Made by a program: the position numbers and the translations under genes. Positions 1 to 6,750 of a stretch of 11,317 nt of DNA are shown piece by piece (positions within the stretch are counted from its first letter, which is position 1; every line of letters begins with the position of its first letter). Source of the DNA: Chitinophagales bacterium. GTDB taxonomy: Bacteria > Bacteroidota > Bacteroidia > Chitinophagales > UBA2359. Location of the stretch: contig JAHDDN010000143.1 in assembly GCA_020629335.1 (NCBI GenBank), positions 1 through 11,317 on the forward strand, written 5' to 3'. The notes under the pieces are model-generated. The model did not search any database. It was not told the origin of the DNA and saw nothing but the letters and a program-made list of their open reading frames with translations.

Positions 1-151
1 TATATAAAATTAATTGTAATTTGATGGGTTTACCATTACCTGTATAGCACTACCCATTTTTTTAATTGAAAATTAAACATTTCCCTTTAAGGAAACAAAT
101 ATTTTTGTCTCAATACTCAATACCTGTTACCCAATACCCATTAAATGCGTG

Positions 152-279
152 AGGGATAGAAGCGGTATGTGGCGTCAATGAGGGAGCTAATGGAGCTTAG
201 CGATGCGCAGGCTCCTTAGAGACAAGCAGCGCTTAGCGTAATAGCTGCCGAATAGCCACATAAGAGCGGATAGCCCGAC
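152..279 (+). repeat. Structured dispersed element, copy 1 (possible Flavo-1-like RNA)
   Basis: This 128-bp block shares its two ends with a second block at 8047-8180: AGGGATaGAAGCGG on the left and AGCGGAtAGCCCGAC on the right. Inside these ends a perfect 8-bp stem closes the element (TATGTGGC 166-173 with GCCACATA 255-262). The interior differs from copy 2 but again folds: GGAGC 192-196 pairs with GCTCC 211-215, and GCAGC 226-230 with GCTGC 244-248. The purine-rich GAAGCGG/AGCGGA segments facing each other outside the stem look like a conserved internal loop, and outer GGG/CCC could close the structure. From memory, dispersed structured elements with such ends occur in Bacteroidota and may correspond to the Flavo-1 RNA motif; that identity is an unverified guess. 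It lies 3' of, and antisense to, the epimerase gene. A TATTTTTG box at 100-107 could initiate a transcript towards it. Confidence 0.6.
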
Positions 280-371
280 CTTTCTCCATTTTTACGAGAG
301 AATTTGTAGGGGCCGACCTATGTGTCGGCCCTTTCCGAGCGTAGGTGTGAGTATGAAAAAATGGAGAAAGG
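279..371. repeat. Nested foldback: 15-bp inverted repeat around an 8-bp hairpin
   Basis: A perfect 15-bp inverted repeat (279-293 with 357-371; arm CCTTTCTCCATTTTT) encloses a GC-rich hairpin with a perfect 8-bp stem (GGGCCGAC 310-317, GTCGGCCC 324-331, 6-nt loop). It sits between the structured element and the end of the epimerase gene. No long T tract follows either hairpin arm, so a simple intrinsic terminator is not obvious, although the fold may protect or terminate the epimerase mRNA. GC-rich hairpins of this wording are a common intergenic type in Bacteroidota and cyanobacteria, from memory. Confidence 0.55.
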
Positions 372-396
372 GCACGCCCAAAAAACAAATCAATTC

Positions 397-1350
397 TTAC
401 GCATGCAATTTTACGCCAAAATGTGAGGTCCAATCTTCATTGGCTAAGAGCGTGATTAAGCCCTCTTGATTATTGAGGCAATCTACATTAGCAGTCATGG
501 GTTCGATGGCGACGGACTTTCTATCTGCTGGCGTATAAACTTGAACGTAATTGAATTGGCGATTGCCCATGATTTGCCAGACTTCTAATTGTAGGCCTTT
601 GGAGGGAGCAGCCAAAAAAGTACGAGCGATGCGGGACTTGGTAAAAATGGGAAAGCAGTGATCTAAAGATTGCTCGCCTATCTTTTTGCGTTGGGCGAAA
701 TCCGTCATTGGAAGGCGATTGCCAGTAGGCACTTTCTGTTGGGCGTCTAGCTCAATATATTCCTGTGCTGGAATTTGTAGGTAGCAATCATCAGTATCAA
801 TCCCTAAAGTGAAATAGGGGTGCCATCCAAAGGCGAAAGGCATTTTCGTTCTGCCTGTATTTTTTACCTTTAGTTCGCAAGAAAAACCTTGCTCGTTTAA
901 TTCGTAGGTTAATGTTAAGATAAAGGGAAAAGGATAGCCATGTAGACAGCCTTTACTTTCAAAAGCCATAGTGATGGCAGCGCCTTTTTCGTTGGCTTGT
1001 TGATCAGTGACTTCAAAGGCTCGATTATAGACTAAGCCATGAATGGCATTTTGTTCCTTGGCTCTATTTTGTGGAATATCGTATGCTTCATTTTCAAAGC
1101 TATATTTTCCGTCTTTGATTCTATTAGGAAATGGGAAAAGAATGGCGCTTTTATAGCCCTTATTGATTTGTAAGGCTTTGGCATCGGTATCTCCTACTAG
1201 TACATCTATTGCTTCTTCCTTAGCCGCTAATCTCATGCGAGAAATACGAGCGCCACATTCAGGCACTAACTCTATCAAGCTATCAGATGCTTCATGGACT
1301 AATTGGTAAGCAGTGAAAATTCCGATAGATTTTGCTTTGATTTGATACAT
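397..1350 (-). CDS. Aldose 1-epimerase (galactose mutarotase) family protein
   Basis: The 317-residue product fits the aldose 1-epimerase fold in length and motif order. Visible are FPFPNRIKDGKY (72-83, sugar-binding Asn77/Arg78), NAIHGLVYNR (101-110, with His104), FGWHPYF (174-180, whose His177 matches the catalytic acid), SLDHCF (228-233, with a likely substrate-binding Asp) and VAIEPMTAN (280-288, whose Glu283 matches the catalytic base). No signal peptide is seen, so it should act in the cytoplasm, interconverting the alpha and beta anomers of aldohexoses or acting on a related sugar phosphate. The exact sugar cannot be told. The ATG overlaps the stop of the upstream pyrE-pyrF gene by one base (TAATG), implying translational coupling and one transcript. 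A metabolic link to pyrimidine synthesis is not evident. It is followed by a foldback and a structured repeat and has no downstream gene in the window. Confidence 0.88.
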   Translation of the reverse strand: MYQIKAKSIGIFTAYQLVHEASDSLIELVPECGARISRMRLAAKEEAIDVLVGDTDAKALQINKGYKSAILFPFPNRIKDGKYSFENEAYDIPQNRAKEQNAIHGLVYNRAFEVTDQQANEKGAAITMAFESKGCLHGYPFPFILTLTYELNEQGFSCELKVKNTGRTKMPFAFGWHPYFTLGIDTDDCYLQIPAQEYIELDAQQKVPTGNRLPMTDFAQRKKIGEQSLDHCFPIFTKSRIARTFLAAPSKGLQLEVWQIMGNRQFNYVQVYTPADRKSVAIEPMTANVDCLNNQEGLITLLANEDWTSHFGVKLHA

Positions 1351-2744
1351 TATTCTTCCTCGTCATTTAGATAAGATTGAAAGGCATTCCAACCAGCATT
1401 CTTATAAGCAATAGCACTAGCAACAGGATCGTCAGCTTGATAGATTCCTCTGCCTACGATCATGACATCGGTACCCCGTTTTTTGAAGGCAGTAGTGGGA
1501 TTATTATAAGATTGTCCTAAACCATCTCCTTGTGTATTAAGGTTAATACCTGGAGTAAACTGCAACTTATTGGGGCCTAATTCCAAATCTCTTTGCACGA
1601 CGGCACCGATGACAGAAGGGTGTTTCTTGACAATAGCTTTTGCTTTTCTTACATAATTGGTATCAGTGAGTGTATCATTGGTAGACATTTCCACTATGGC
1701 AATGAGAGCAGTGCTATCTGTTAGTTTTGTTTTTTCTAAGGCATCGACTGTAGAAGCACCACCAATTAGGTGTACCGTTACCATATCGGCCCAATTAGGC
1801 ACATCATAATTCTTAGAAATGAATTGTTTTTGAACGGTACTACCAATATCTGCATATTTTCTATCCTCAAATAAGAGGAAATTATGTTTTTCAGCTATGG
1901 ACTTTAATTGAGTAATATCTGCTGGACTAAAAGACTGATAAAAATCGGTATGAGTTTTTAAAGCACAAATATAGGGCCCTACTAAATCAGCCATCTGCAT
2001 CATTTCTTCCTTTTCTGCTAAGTCAGCCGAGAAGATTAGATTTGTTTGCTTATCGTTGATGGTATTGAGTAAGCGTTTAGTGATAGGATGATCTGCATGA
2101 TCTGCTCTATCCTTATAAGCTAACTTATCTGTTTTATTGGCGGGCTTAATCTGATTATTCTTAATGAAGTCAATCACTTTACTTTTAATACTAGCATCGA
2201 GTATATCTTCATTAATCAGTATCTCCATGACTTCCTCTATGGTATAAAGCGCAAAAATCTCATAGCCTTTATTTTTGATGACTTCCATTCCACCTTGTTG
2301 GCGGTCAATGATAGCGATGGTTTGGCTTACTTTCAAGTGGGCTTGCTTCATATCTGCTAAGGTTTCCAACATGCTGGCACCACTGGTAACGATATCCTCA
2401 ATCACTAAAACGGTATCTCCATTTTTATAGACGCCTTCTATCATCTTTTTATTACCATAAGACTTACGTTCTTTCCGTTTGGTGAGGGTCGCTTTATTGA
2501 AAAGGACGGATATGCCAGAAGCGAAAGAGGCGGCCGCATAGGGAACCCCACAAATATGGTTAAATTCATGATTTTTGATAGAAGTCCATATCTTGATGCA
2601 GATCGCTTTAAATACCTGCGGATAAGAAACGACTTTTCTTAAATCCAAATAAAATGGAGAAGTGATACCGCTTTTAAGTTCAAACTCTCCAAATTGAATT
2701 GCACCTATATTGTGTAGTTGGATGATGAGATCTTTATCAGTCAT
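1350..2744 (-). CDS. pyrEF: Bifunctional UMP synthase: orotate phosphoribosyltransferase-OMP decarboxylase fusion
   Basis: The 464-residue protein joins two enzymes that most bacteria encode separately, converting orotate plus PRPP to OMP and then to UMP in the cytoplasm. Residues 1-195 are the phosphoribosyltransferase: FYLDLRK (31-37), CGVPYAA (65-71), TKRKERKSYGNKK (88-100) and the PRPP-binding loop VLVIEDIVTSGAS (112-124). A linker of about 20 residues leads to the decarboxylase (about 217-464): SADLAEK (239-245), LKTHTD (262-267), the catalytic FEDRKYADIG (292-301; Lys263, Asp294, Lys296 and Asp299 form the expected tetrad), TPGI (397-400), GQSYNNP (410-416) and the phosphate-binding VGRGI (430-434). 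All key residues are present, so both halves look active. The domain order and wording follow the animal/plant UMPS (about 480 residues) more than typical bacterial PyrF. The gene is divergent from pyrD and coupled to the epimerase downstream. Confidence 0.95.
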   Translation of the reverse strand: MTDKDLIIQLHNIGAIQFGEFELKSGITSPFYLDLRKVVSYPQVFKAICIKIWTSIKNHEFNHICGVPYAAASFASGISVLFNKATLTKRKERKSYGNKKMIEGVYKNGDTVLVIEDIVTSGASMLETLADMKQAHLKVSQTIAIIDRQQGGMEVIKNKGYEIFALYTIEEVMEILINEDILDASIKSKVIDFIKNNQIKPANKTDKLAYKDRADHADHPITKRLLNTINDKQTNLIFSADLAEKEEMMQMADLVGPYICALKTHTDFYQSFSPADITQLKSIAEKHNFLLFEDRKYADIGSTVQKQFISKNYDVPNWADMVTVHLIGGASTVDALEKTKLTDSTALIAIVEMSTNDTLTDTNYVRKAKAIVKKHPSVIGAVVQRDLELGPNKLQFTPGINLNTQGDGLGQSYNNPTTAFKKRGTDVMIVGRGIYQADDPVASAIAYKNAGWNAFQSYLNDEEE

Positions 2745-2811
2745 TGAATCCTTAGTTCGTTATGAAAATGAGAAATATTGAATTATTTAGCATTCCTAAG
2801 ATGCTTTGCAC

Positions 2812-2826
2812 TATTTTTGCGCAAAA
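2812..2826 (+). promoter_or_regulatory. Candidate pyrD -7 box overlapping a 12-nt perfect palindrome
   Basis: In the divergent pyrEF/pyrD spacer, TATTTTTG (2812-2819) fits the Bacteroidota TAnnTTTG -7 box for rightward transcription. It overlaps the perfect palindrome TTTTGCGCAAAA (2815-2826). No TTTG lies at the usual -33 distance, so promoter strength is uncertain. The palindrome could be an operator serving both divergent genes. The leftward strand shows only a near-match (TATTTTG). Confidence 0.4.
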
Positions 2827-2887
2827 TACACATTAGTAGCCAACACACCAAGAAATTCATATTTGGTGATTGACAAATTAAGTGATT

Positions 2888-3820
2888 ATGATGAATAATT
2901 GTTCAAGCAGCACAGAAATAGCAGGCTATCGCCTAGAAAATTGCTTTTATAATGCTTCTGGTGCCAAGTGTATGACAGAAGCAGAGCTAGACGATCTAAA
3001 TAATTCAAGGGCTGCTGCAATCATTTGTAAAAGTTGCACTTGGGATTATCGAGCAGGCAATCCTGCTCCACGCTATTATGAAGATACAGCAGGTAGCATT
3101 AACTCAATGGGCTTGCCTAATCAGGGTCATGCCTTCTATTCCGACTATGCTGCGAAAGTAACTGACAAGCCTTATTTCGTTTCAGTAGCAGGCTTGAGCT
3201 TAGAAGAAAATCTCCAAATCTTAAAAGTGCTCAATCCTAATAAGCGTATATCTGCCATTGAGTTGAATCTCTCTTGTCCTAATGTGCCAGGCAAGCCACA
3301 AACAGGCTATGACTTTGAGCGGACGGAATACGTATTAGAGCAAGTTTTTGAAATCATTGATTTACCCATTGGGGTCAAGCTTCCTCCTTATTTTGATATC
3401 ATCCATTTTGAAATGATGGCTAAGATATTGAATCGTTTCCCTTTATCATTCGTCACTTGCATTAATAGTATTGGTAACGCACTCTTTATTGATGCGGACT
3501 CAGAAAGTGTAGTCATTAAGCCTAAGGGAGGTTTTGGTGGCATTGGTGGAGATTATGTGAAGCCAACAGCCTTGGCCAATGTTCGTCAATTTAGCCAGCG
3601 CTTAGAGAATATTGATGTCATTGCATGTGGAGGAGTAAAAAATGGAACCGATGCTTTTGAACATATTTTGTGCGGAGCCGCTGCGGTACAAATAGGCACT
3701 CAATTAATGCGAGAAGGTATTAAGTGTTTTGATCGTATAGACGAAGAACTAAAAAGCATCATGCAAAAAAAAGGCTATAAGGCTTTAGATGATTTTCGAG
3801 GAAAATTAAAAACGCTATAG
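2888..3820 (+). CDS. pyrD: Dihydroorotate dehydrogenase, class 1A (fumarate-type)
   Basis: The product oxidises dihydroorotate to orotate, the step before the fused UMP synthase encoded divergently. I chose ATG 2888 (310 residues); ATG 2891 or an upstream GTG at 2882 are possible. FMN-binding and catalytic motifs are complete: CKSCT, RYY...GSINSMGLPN, ELNLSCPNVPGKPQ with the active-site Cys130, GVKLPPYFD, CINSIGN, VIKPKGGFGGIGG and ACGGVKNGTDAFEHILCGA. The catalytic cysteine, rather than the serine of class 2 enzymes, together with the NVPGKPQ and GSINSMGLPN wording, places it in class 1A with the Lactococcus and trypanosomatid enzymes, which use fumarate as electron acceptor and are soluble. 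There is no membrane-binding N-terminal extension and no PyrK partner here, which argues against class 2 and class 1B. It ends 11 nt from the convergent receptor gene. Confidence 0.94.
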   Translation: MMNNCSSSTEIAGYRLENCFYNASGAKCMTEAELDDLNNSRAAAIICKSCTWDYRAGNPAPRYYEDTAGSINSMGLPNQGHAFYSDYAAKVTDKPYFVSVAGLSLEENLQILKVLNPNKRISAIELNLSCPNVPGKPQTGYDFERTEYVLEQVFEIIDLPIGVKLPPYFDIIHFEMMAKILNRFPLSFVTCINSIGNALFIDADSESVVIKPKGGFGGIGGDYVKPTALANVRQFSQRLENIDVIACGGVKNGTDAFEHILCGAAAVQIGTQLMREGIKCFDRIDEELKSIMQKKGYKALDDFRGKLKTL

Positions 3821-3831
3821 TACATCAGGTT

Positions 3832-6147
3832 TTAGAATTTCCAACTGATACCAAAGCTAATATTCCGACCTAAATCATCCGCAAAATAACGCTGTCGATT
3901 TAAGTAATCTCTATAAGAAGTATTTAATAGATTATCTACTTTAGCAAAAATGTTTAATCTTATTTGGCTAAACTGAATATCTGTAGAAAGCTTAGTTCCT
4001 AATAAATAATAAGCATTAGGTGATGCAGTGAAATCTTGTTCTTCTGTAAGTGCATTTTGTTTGAAAACATACTGATTACTCAATTCTATTGTGAAGTTCT
4101 CCAATTGTTTTTTGCCTAGTGATACAGGAGATAAAAACTCATAGCTGAGGTTAGCAGAAATATTATTAGCAGGCAAATTGATCAAAGCTAAATTATTATT
4201 TAAATCTGTTCCTTTTAGATAGCTATAGATTCCTTTTAATTGTAAGCTTTTTGATAGTTGGATTTGGGCAGAAAGATCCAGGCCATAAATTTGCGCATTA
4301 GTTTGTTCGTACTTAAAAACAGGAAAGGCGCCTCTTATGGTCAATCGAAATTCATCTTGTGGATTTAAGAAAATATAATCCTGAATATTTTGATAGTAAG
4401 CCAAACCTTCAAAAGAGATCCATTCTTTTAATATCCCATTAAGAGATATCGTTGTTTTGATAGACTTTTCACTATTCAGATCAATGCTTCCCTCTTCGAT
4501 ACCACTAACTCCTTGATGTAATCCATTGCTGTATAATTCATTAATAGCAGGGTTTCGGGTGGCATATCCAACATTATAGCTCAAATTTAGCCTAGGCGTA
4601 AATTGGTATTTCCACCCCAAAGAAGCACTAATGTTTTGAAAGTGATTATTGTATCTTAATATAGAAACAGGAGAGGAGCGAGTGAAAGTGACTACATATT
4701 GGTAGATGTAATCATATCGAATACCTAATTCAAATAAGGAGCGATTATGTGATTTATTAGCTAGTGCGTAAGCGCCACTTTCATAAGCTATATAGTCTGG
4801 TATAAGTGGAAAAATACCTGTTTCAGGATTATTAGTATTATCAATAATATTGAGTTGCCCTCCAAGTTTTAAGCTAAAATCATTTTGGAAGTTTCTTTGA
4901 TATTTAGTTCCTAAATAATAGGTGTGCTGGGCTAAACTAAGCGCAGGTATTTCCGTTCTTCCACTTCTTCTAACATCAAACTCTTTTCGAATATTTATTT
5001 GTCCTGCTAAGGTTAGTTCTATCCATTGCTCGTCTGTTAGAAAATACTTGCTATTTAATTTTACTAAATGATGGTTTACCTCTTGTTTAGGTGCTTCAAT
5101 ATCATAGCTGAATTTTTCTTCTGTGAAGAAAGGTTCGCTACGTTCTAAAGCGGTCTGTAGATCGGTTAAGTTTCCAATATGAGCACCTCTTAATACACCT
5201 ATTATAGTATTAAAAGTACTGGTATAAAGATTGAAAAATAAGCGATCATGATAAGATTTTTCAAACTGTAAGGCGAGATTGGCTTCTTGGTGTCCTGTAT
5301 TATTGAGATAATAATTAGGAGTCATTTTATCACCACTTCTTTTGAGGGTGCCGATAGCTTTCCAGCCTATTTTTTTATCATATTGCTGTAAGCTAATGTT
5401 AAGGCCATTATTGAGGCCATTTGACTCGAAAAAATAACTAACTTTGCCATGGAGGTGAGGTTCTCTAAGAATTTTGTTGGGTTCTACCAGTATGACACTT
5501 CCCAAATTAGAGCCAGGATATTCTAATGTACTAACGCCTTTAATGACCCTTAATTTATTAGCTACCAGTGGATCAATTTCTGGGCTGTGGTCATTTCCCC
5601 ATTGCTGTCCGCTTTGAGCTATACCATTATTTAATATGGTAATTCTATTTCCATATAAACCGTGTACAACGGGTTTAGCGATTCCATTGCCACTTTTTAA
5701 AGAGCTGACACCTGAAATAGCAGATAAAATATTGCTTAAATTTTCAGTACTATTTTCAAGAGGACTGACAGCTTGGGAGCTTTGGGTAGTATTTTTGTTA
5801 GCTTCCCCTGTGACTGTGATTCCTTCTAAGTTATGCCCTGTATGATCCATTAACAATAATAAAGAGGTATCTTGTTCAAGATCAATATGATTAAACTGAG
5901 CTTGACAACCGACATGGCTGAGAACTAGGTGGTAATGGCCCGGACAGAAGTTCTCCATTTTAAAATATCCAAGACTATCACTAACAGCGCCTTGTCCATT
6001 TTCCTCCACATAAATATTAACTAGCTCTAATGGTGAACCAGTATTAGCATCTTTAATAAAGCCTTCTACCTTTATTTCACAAGATTGTGAAAGAAGAGTA
6101 GAAGGCAATAATAGGATGATTAGTAATGTTAGTAATTTATTGAACAT
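3832..6147 (-). CDS. TonB-dependent outer-membrane receptor, probably metal uptake
   Basis: This 771-residue protein has a signal peptide (1-20, ending before QSCE), a carboxypeptidase-regulatory-like domain (about 24-105), a TonB-box-like EGITVTG (108-114), a plug (about 125-225) and a beta-barrel ending in the C-terminal Phe expected of outer-membrane proteins. Plug landmarks are ISGVSSLKSGNGIAKPVVHG, RITILNNG and GQQWGNDHSPEIDP (180-193). The Asp186-His187 pair followed by Glu/Asp resembles the metal-binding plug site I recall for the zinc receptor ZnuD. Taken with the Fur-family-type operator upstream, this suggests uptake of a divalent metal or its chelate, though haem or a siderophore cannot be excluded. 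The start overlaps the end of the lipoprotein gene by 11 nt, so the two are co-expressed and probably partner at the cell surface. It is convergent with pyrD with an 11-nt gap and no clear terminator. Confidence 0.9.
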   Translation of the reverse strand: MFNKLLTLLIILLLPSTLLSQSCEIKVEGFIKDANTGSPLELVNIYVEENGQGAVSDSLGYFKMENFCPGHYHLVLSHVGCQAQFNHIDLEQDTSLLLLMDHTGHNLEGITVTGEANKNTTQSSQAVSPLENSTENLSNILSAISGVSSLKSGNGIAKPVVHGLYGNRITILNNGIAQSGQQWGNDHSPEIDPLVANKLRVIKGVSTLEYPGSNLGSVILVEPNKILREPHLHGKVSYFFESNGLNNGLNISLQQYDKKIGWKAIGTLKRSGDKMTPNYYLNNTGHQEANLALQFEKSYHDRLFFNLYTSTFNTIIGVLRGAHIGNLTDLQTALERSEPFFTEEKFSYDIEAPKQEVNHHLVKLNSKYFLTDEQWIELTLAGQINIRKEFDVRRSGRTEIPALSLAQHTYYLGTKYQRNFQNDFSLKLGGQLNIIDNTNNPETGIFPLIPDYIAYESGAYALANKSHNRSLFELGIRYDYIYQYVVTFTRSSPVSILRYNNHFQNISASLGWKYQFTPRLNLSYNVGYATRNPAINELYSNGLHQGVSGIEEGSIDLNSEKSIKTTISLNGILKEWISFEGLAYYQNIQDYIFLNPQDEFRLTIRGAFPVFKYEQTNAQIYGLDLSAQIQLSKSLQLKGIYSYLKGTDLNNNLALINLPANNISANLSYEFLSPVSLGKKQLENFTIELSNQYVFKQNALTEEQDFTASPNAYYLLGTKLSTDIQFSQIRLNIFAKVDNLLNTSYRDYLNRQRYFADDLGRNISFGISWKF

Positions 6148-6682
6148 TTATGTTAAAAGTTACTTCGATATCCGTTTCTCCACCAGCGTTGGCAATGTTA
6201 CCATCACTAACTCCTTCAGCTGATTTATTAGGCTCATGCCTTAATGTGATTTTCAATGTACCACTTCCAGCATCAGAAGTACTTAAGCTAGTTGCAACAC
6301 CTAAAGGATTGCCTTCACTGTCCTCATCTGTATAAGAGACTGTTAGTAAGCTTGATTCGAAGAATAATTGATGTTCTAGGTCTTCTTCTTCCACTTCTTC
6401 AGTAATGTCTTCAGCAGGAGATTCTTGTTCATTTAATAGGCTGATCACACCAGTATAGCTTTGATTAGCAGCCAATGTCCCATTTGAAATTATTGGATCA
6501 TCTCCACCATCGCCATCTAAATCTTGAAAGCTTAATACAACTGTCTCCCCTCCTCCTGTTGGAGTTAAGGTATAAGTCAATGTAGTAATTACTTCTTCTT
6601 CATTAGGTGGCTCAGGATCGTCTTTTTTACAGGCTGAAAAAGTTACTAAAGAGATTAAAAAAAGATACTTTAAAAATTTCAT
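6137..6682 (-). CDS. Surface lipoprotein paired with the TonB-dependent receptor (function unknown)
   Basis: I start this 181-residue protein at the ATG whose product begins MKFLKYLFL. An in-frame ATG 33 nt upstream (6715) would lie inside the predicted promoter and lacks a sensible signal peptide. A lipoprotein signal ends in FSAC with Cys18 as the lipidated residue, and the following KKDDPEPP resembles the charged export signal of Bacteroidota surface lipoproteins. The mature part has an Asp/Gly-rich QDLDGDGGDDP (53-63), which could bind a cation, a very acidic helix-like stretch (91-109, EDITEEVEEEDLEHQ), then beta-rich sequence with ITLRHEPNKSAEG (145-156) and GGETDIEVTFNI near the end. 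I recall such proteins beside TonB receptors in Bacteroidota, sometimes under an unhelpful 'type 1 periplasmic binding fold' name, but know no proven function. Its overlap with the receptor gene and the shared operator suggest a metal-capture partner; that is inference. Confidence 0.85.
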   Translation of the reverse strand: MKFLKYLFLISLVTFSACKKDDPEPPNEEEVITTLTYTLTPTGGGETVVLSFQDLDGDGGDDPIISNGTLAANQSYTGVISLLNEQESPAEDITEEVEEEDLEHQLFFESSLLTVSYTDEDSEGNPLGVATSLSTSDAGSGTLKITLRHEPNKSAEGVSDGNIANAGGETDIEVTFNINVQ

Positions 6683-6712
6683 AGTAAATGAATTAAGTTG
6701 TAGAATATTCGG

Positions 6713-6744
6713 CAAAAGTAAGATATTTGCAACACTGTTGCAAA
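6713..6744 (-). promoter_or_regulatory. Promoter of the lipoprotein-receptor operon
   Basis: Reading the minus strand, TTTG at 6744-6741 and TACTTTTG at 6720-6713 are separated by 20 nt, matching the Bacteroidota -33 TTTG / -7 TAnnTTTG promoter with near-ideal spacing. Transcription would begin about 25 nt upstream of the lipoprotein ATG at 6682. It is the only promoter in the window where both boxes are seen at the expected spacing. Confidence 0.65.
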
Positions 6745-6746
6745 TA
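6724..6746. promoter_or_regulatory. Fur-family-type operator (10-3-10 perfect palindrome)
   Basis: Arms TATTTGCAAC (6724-6733) and GTTGCAAATA (6737-6746) are perfectly inverted around ACT. The core reads TTGCAA-N5-TTGCAA, the pattern I recall for the actinobacterial nickel regulator Nur, and the size fits Fur/Zur boxes generally. It covers the -33 box and part of the spacer of the operon promoter, so a bound repressor would block transcription. An alternative is a terminator hairpin for the GreA-like gene ending at 6751, but no continuous T run follows. Confidence 0.6.
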
Positions 6747-6750
6747 ATAA

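Noticed and set aside
24..63. Rho-independent terminator (ATGGGT / ACCCAT followed by seven T)
   Set aside because: The stem is only 6 bp with a 22-nt loop and modest GC, too weak to call, although a gene ending to the left of the window could use it.
152..279. tRNA or tRNA-like gene because of the branched fold
   Set aside because: The closing stem and branches do not match tRNA arm lengths, and no T-loop GTTCRA or anticodon arm is present.
233..433. 66-codon open frame on the minus strand
   Set aside because: It runs through the structured element and foldback and into the end of the epimerase gene, and its product shows no family features.
2789..2805. Attenuator hairpin in the pyrEF leader (AGCAT / ATGCT)
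   Set aside because: A 5-bp stem without competing structure or T tract is not enough to claim attenuation.
2846..2868. Hairpin CACCAA / TTGGTG in the pyrD leader
   Set aside because: Six pairs around an 11-nt loop can occur by chance in AT-rich DNA; no sign of conservation can be judged from one sequence.
5636..5845. Open frame antisense to the TonB-dependent receptor
   Set aside because: A shadow of the plug-coding region, which is strongly supported on the other strand.
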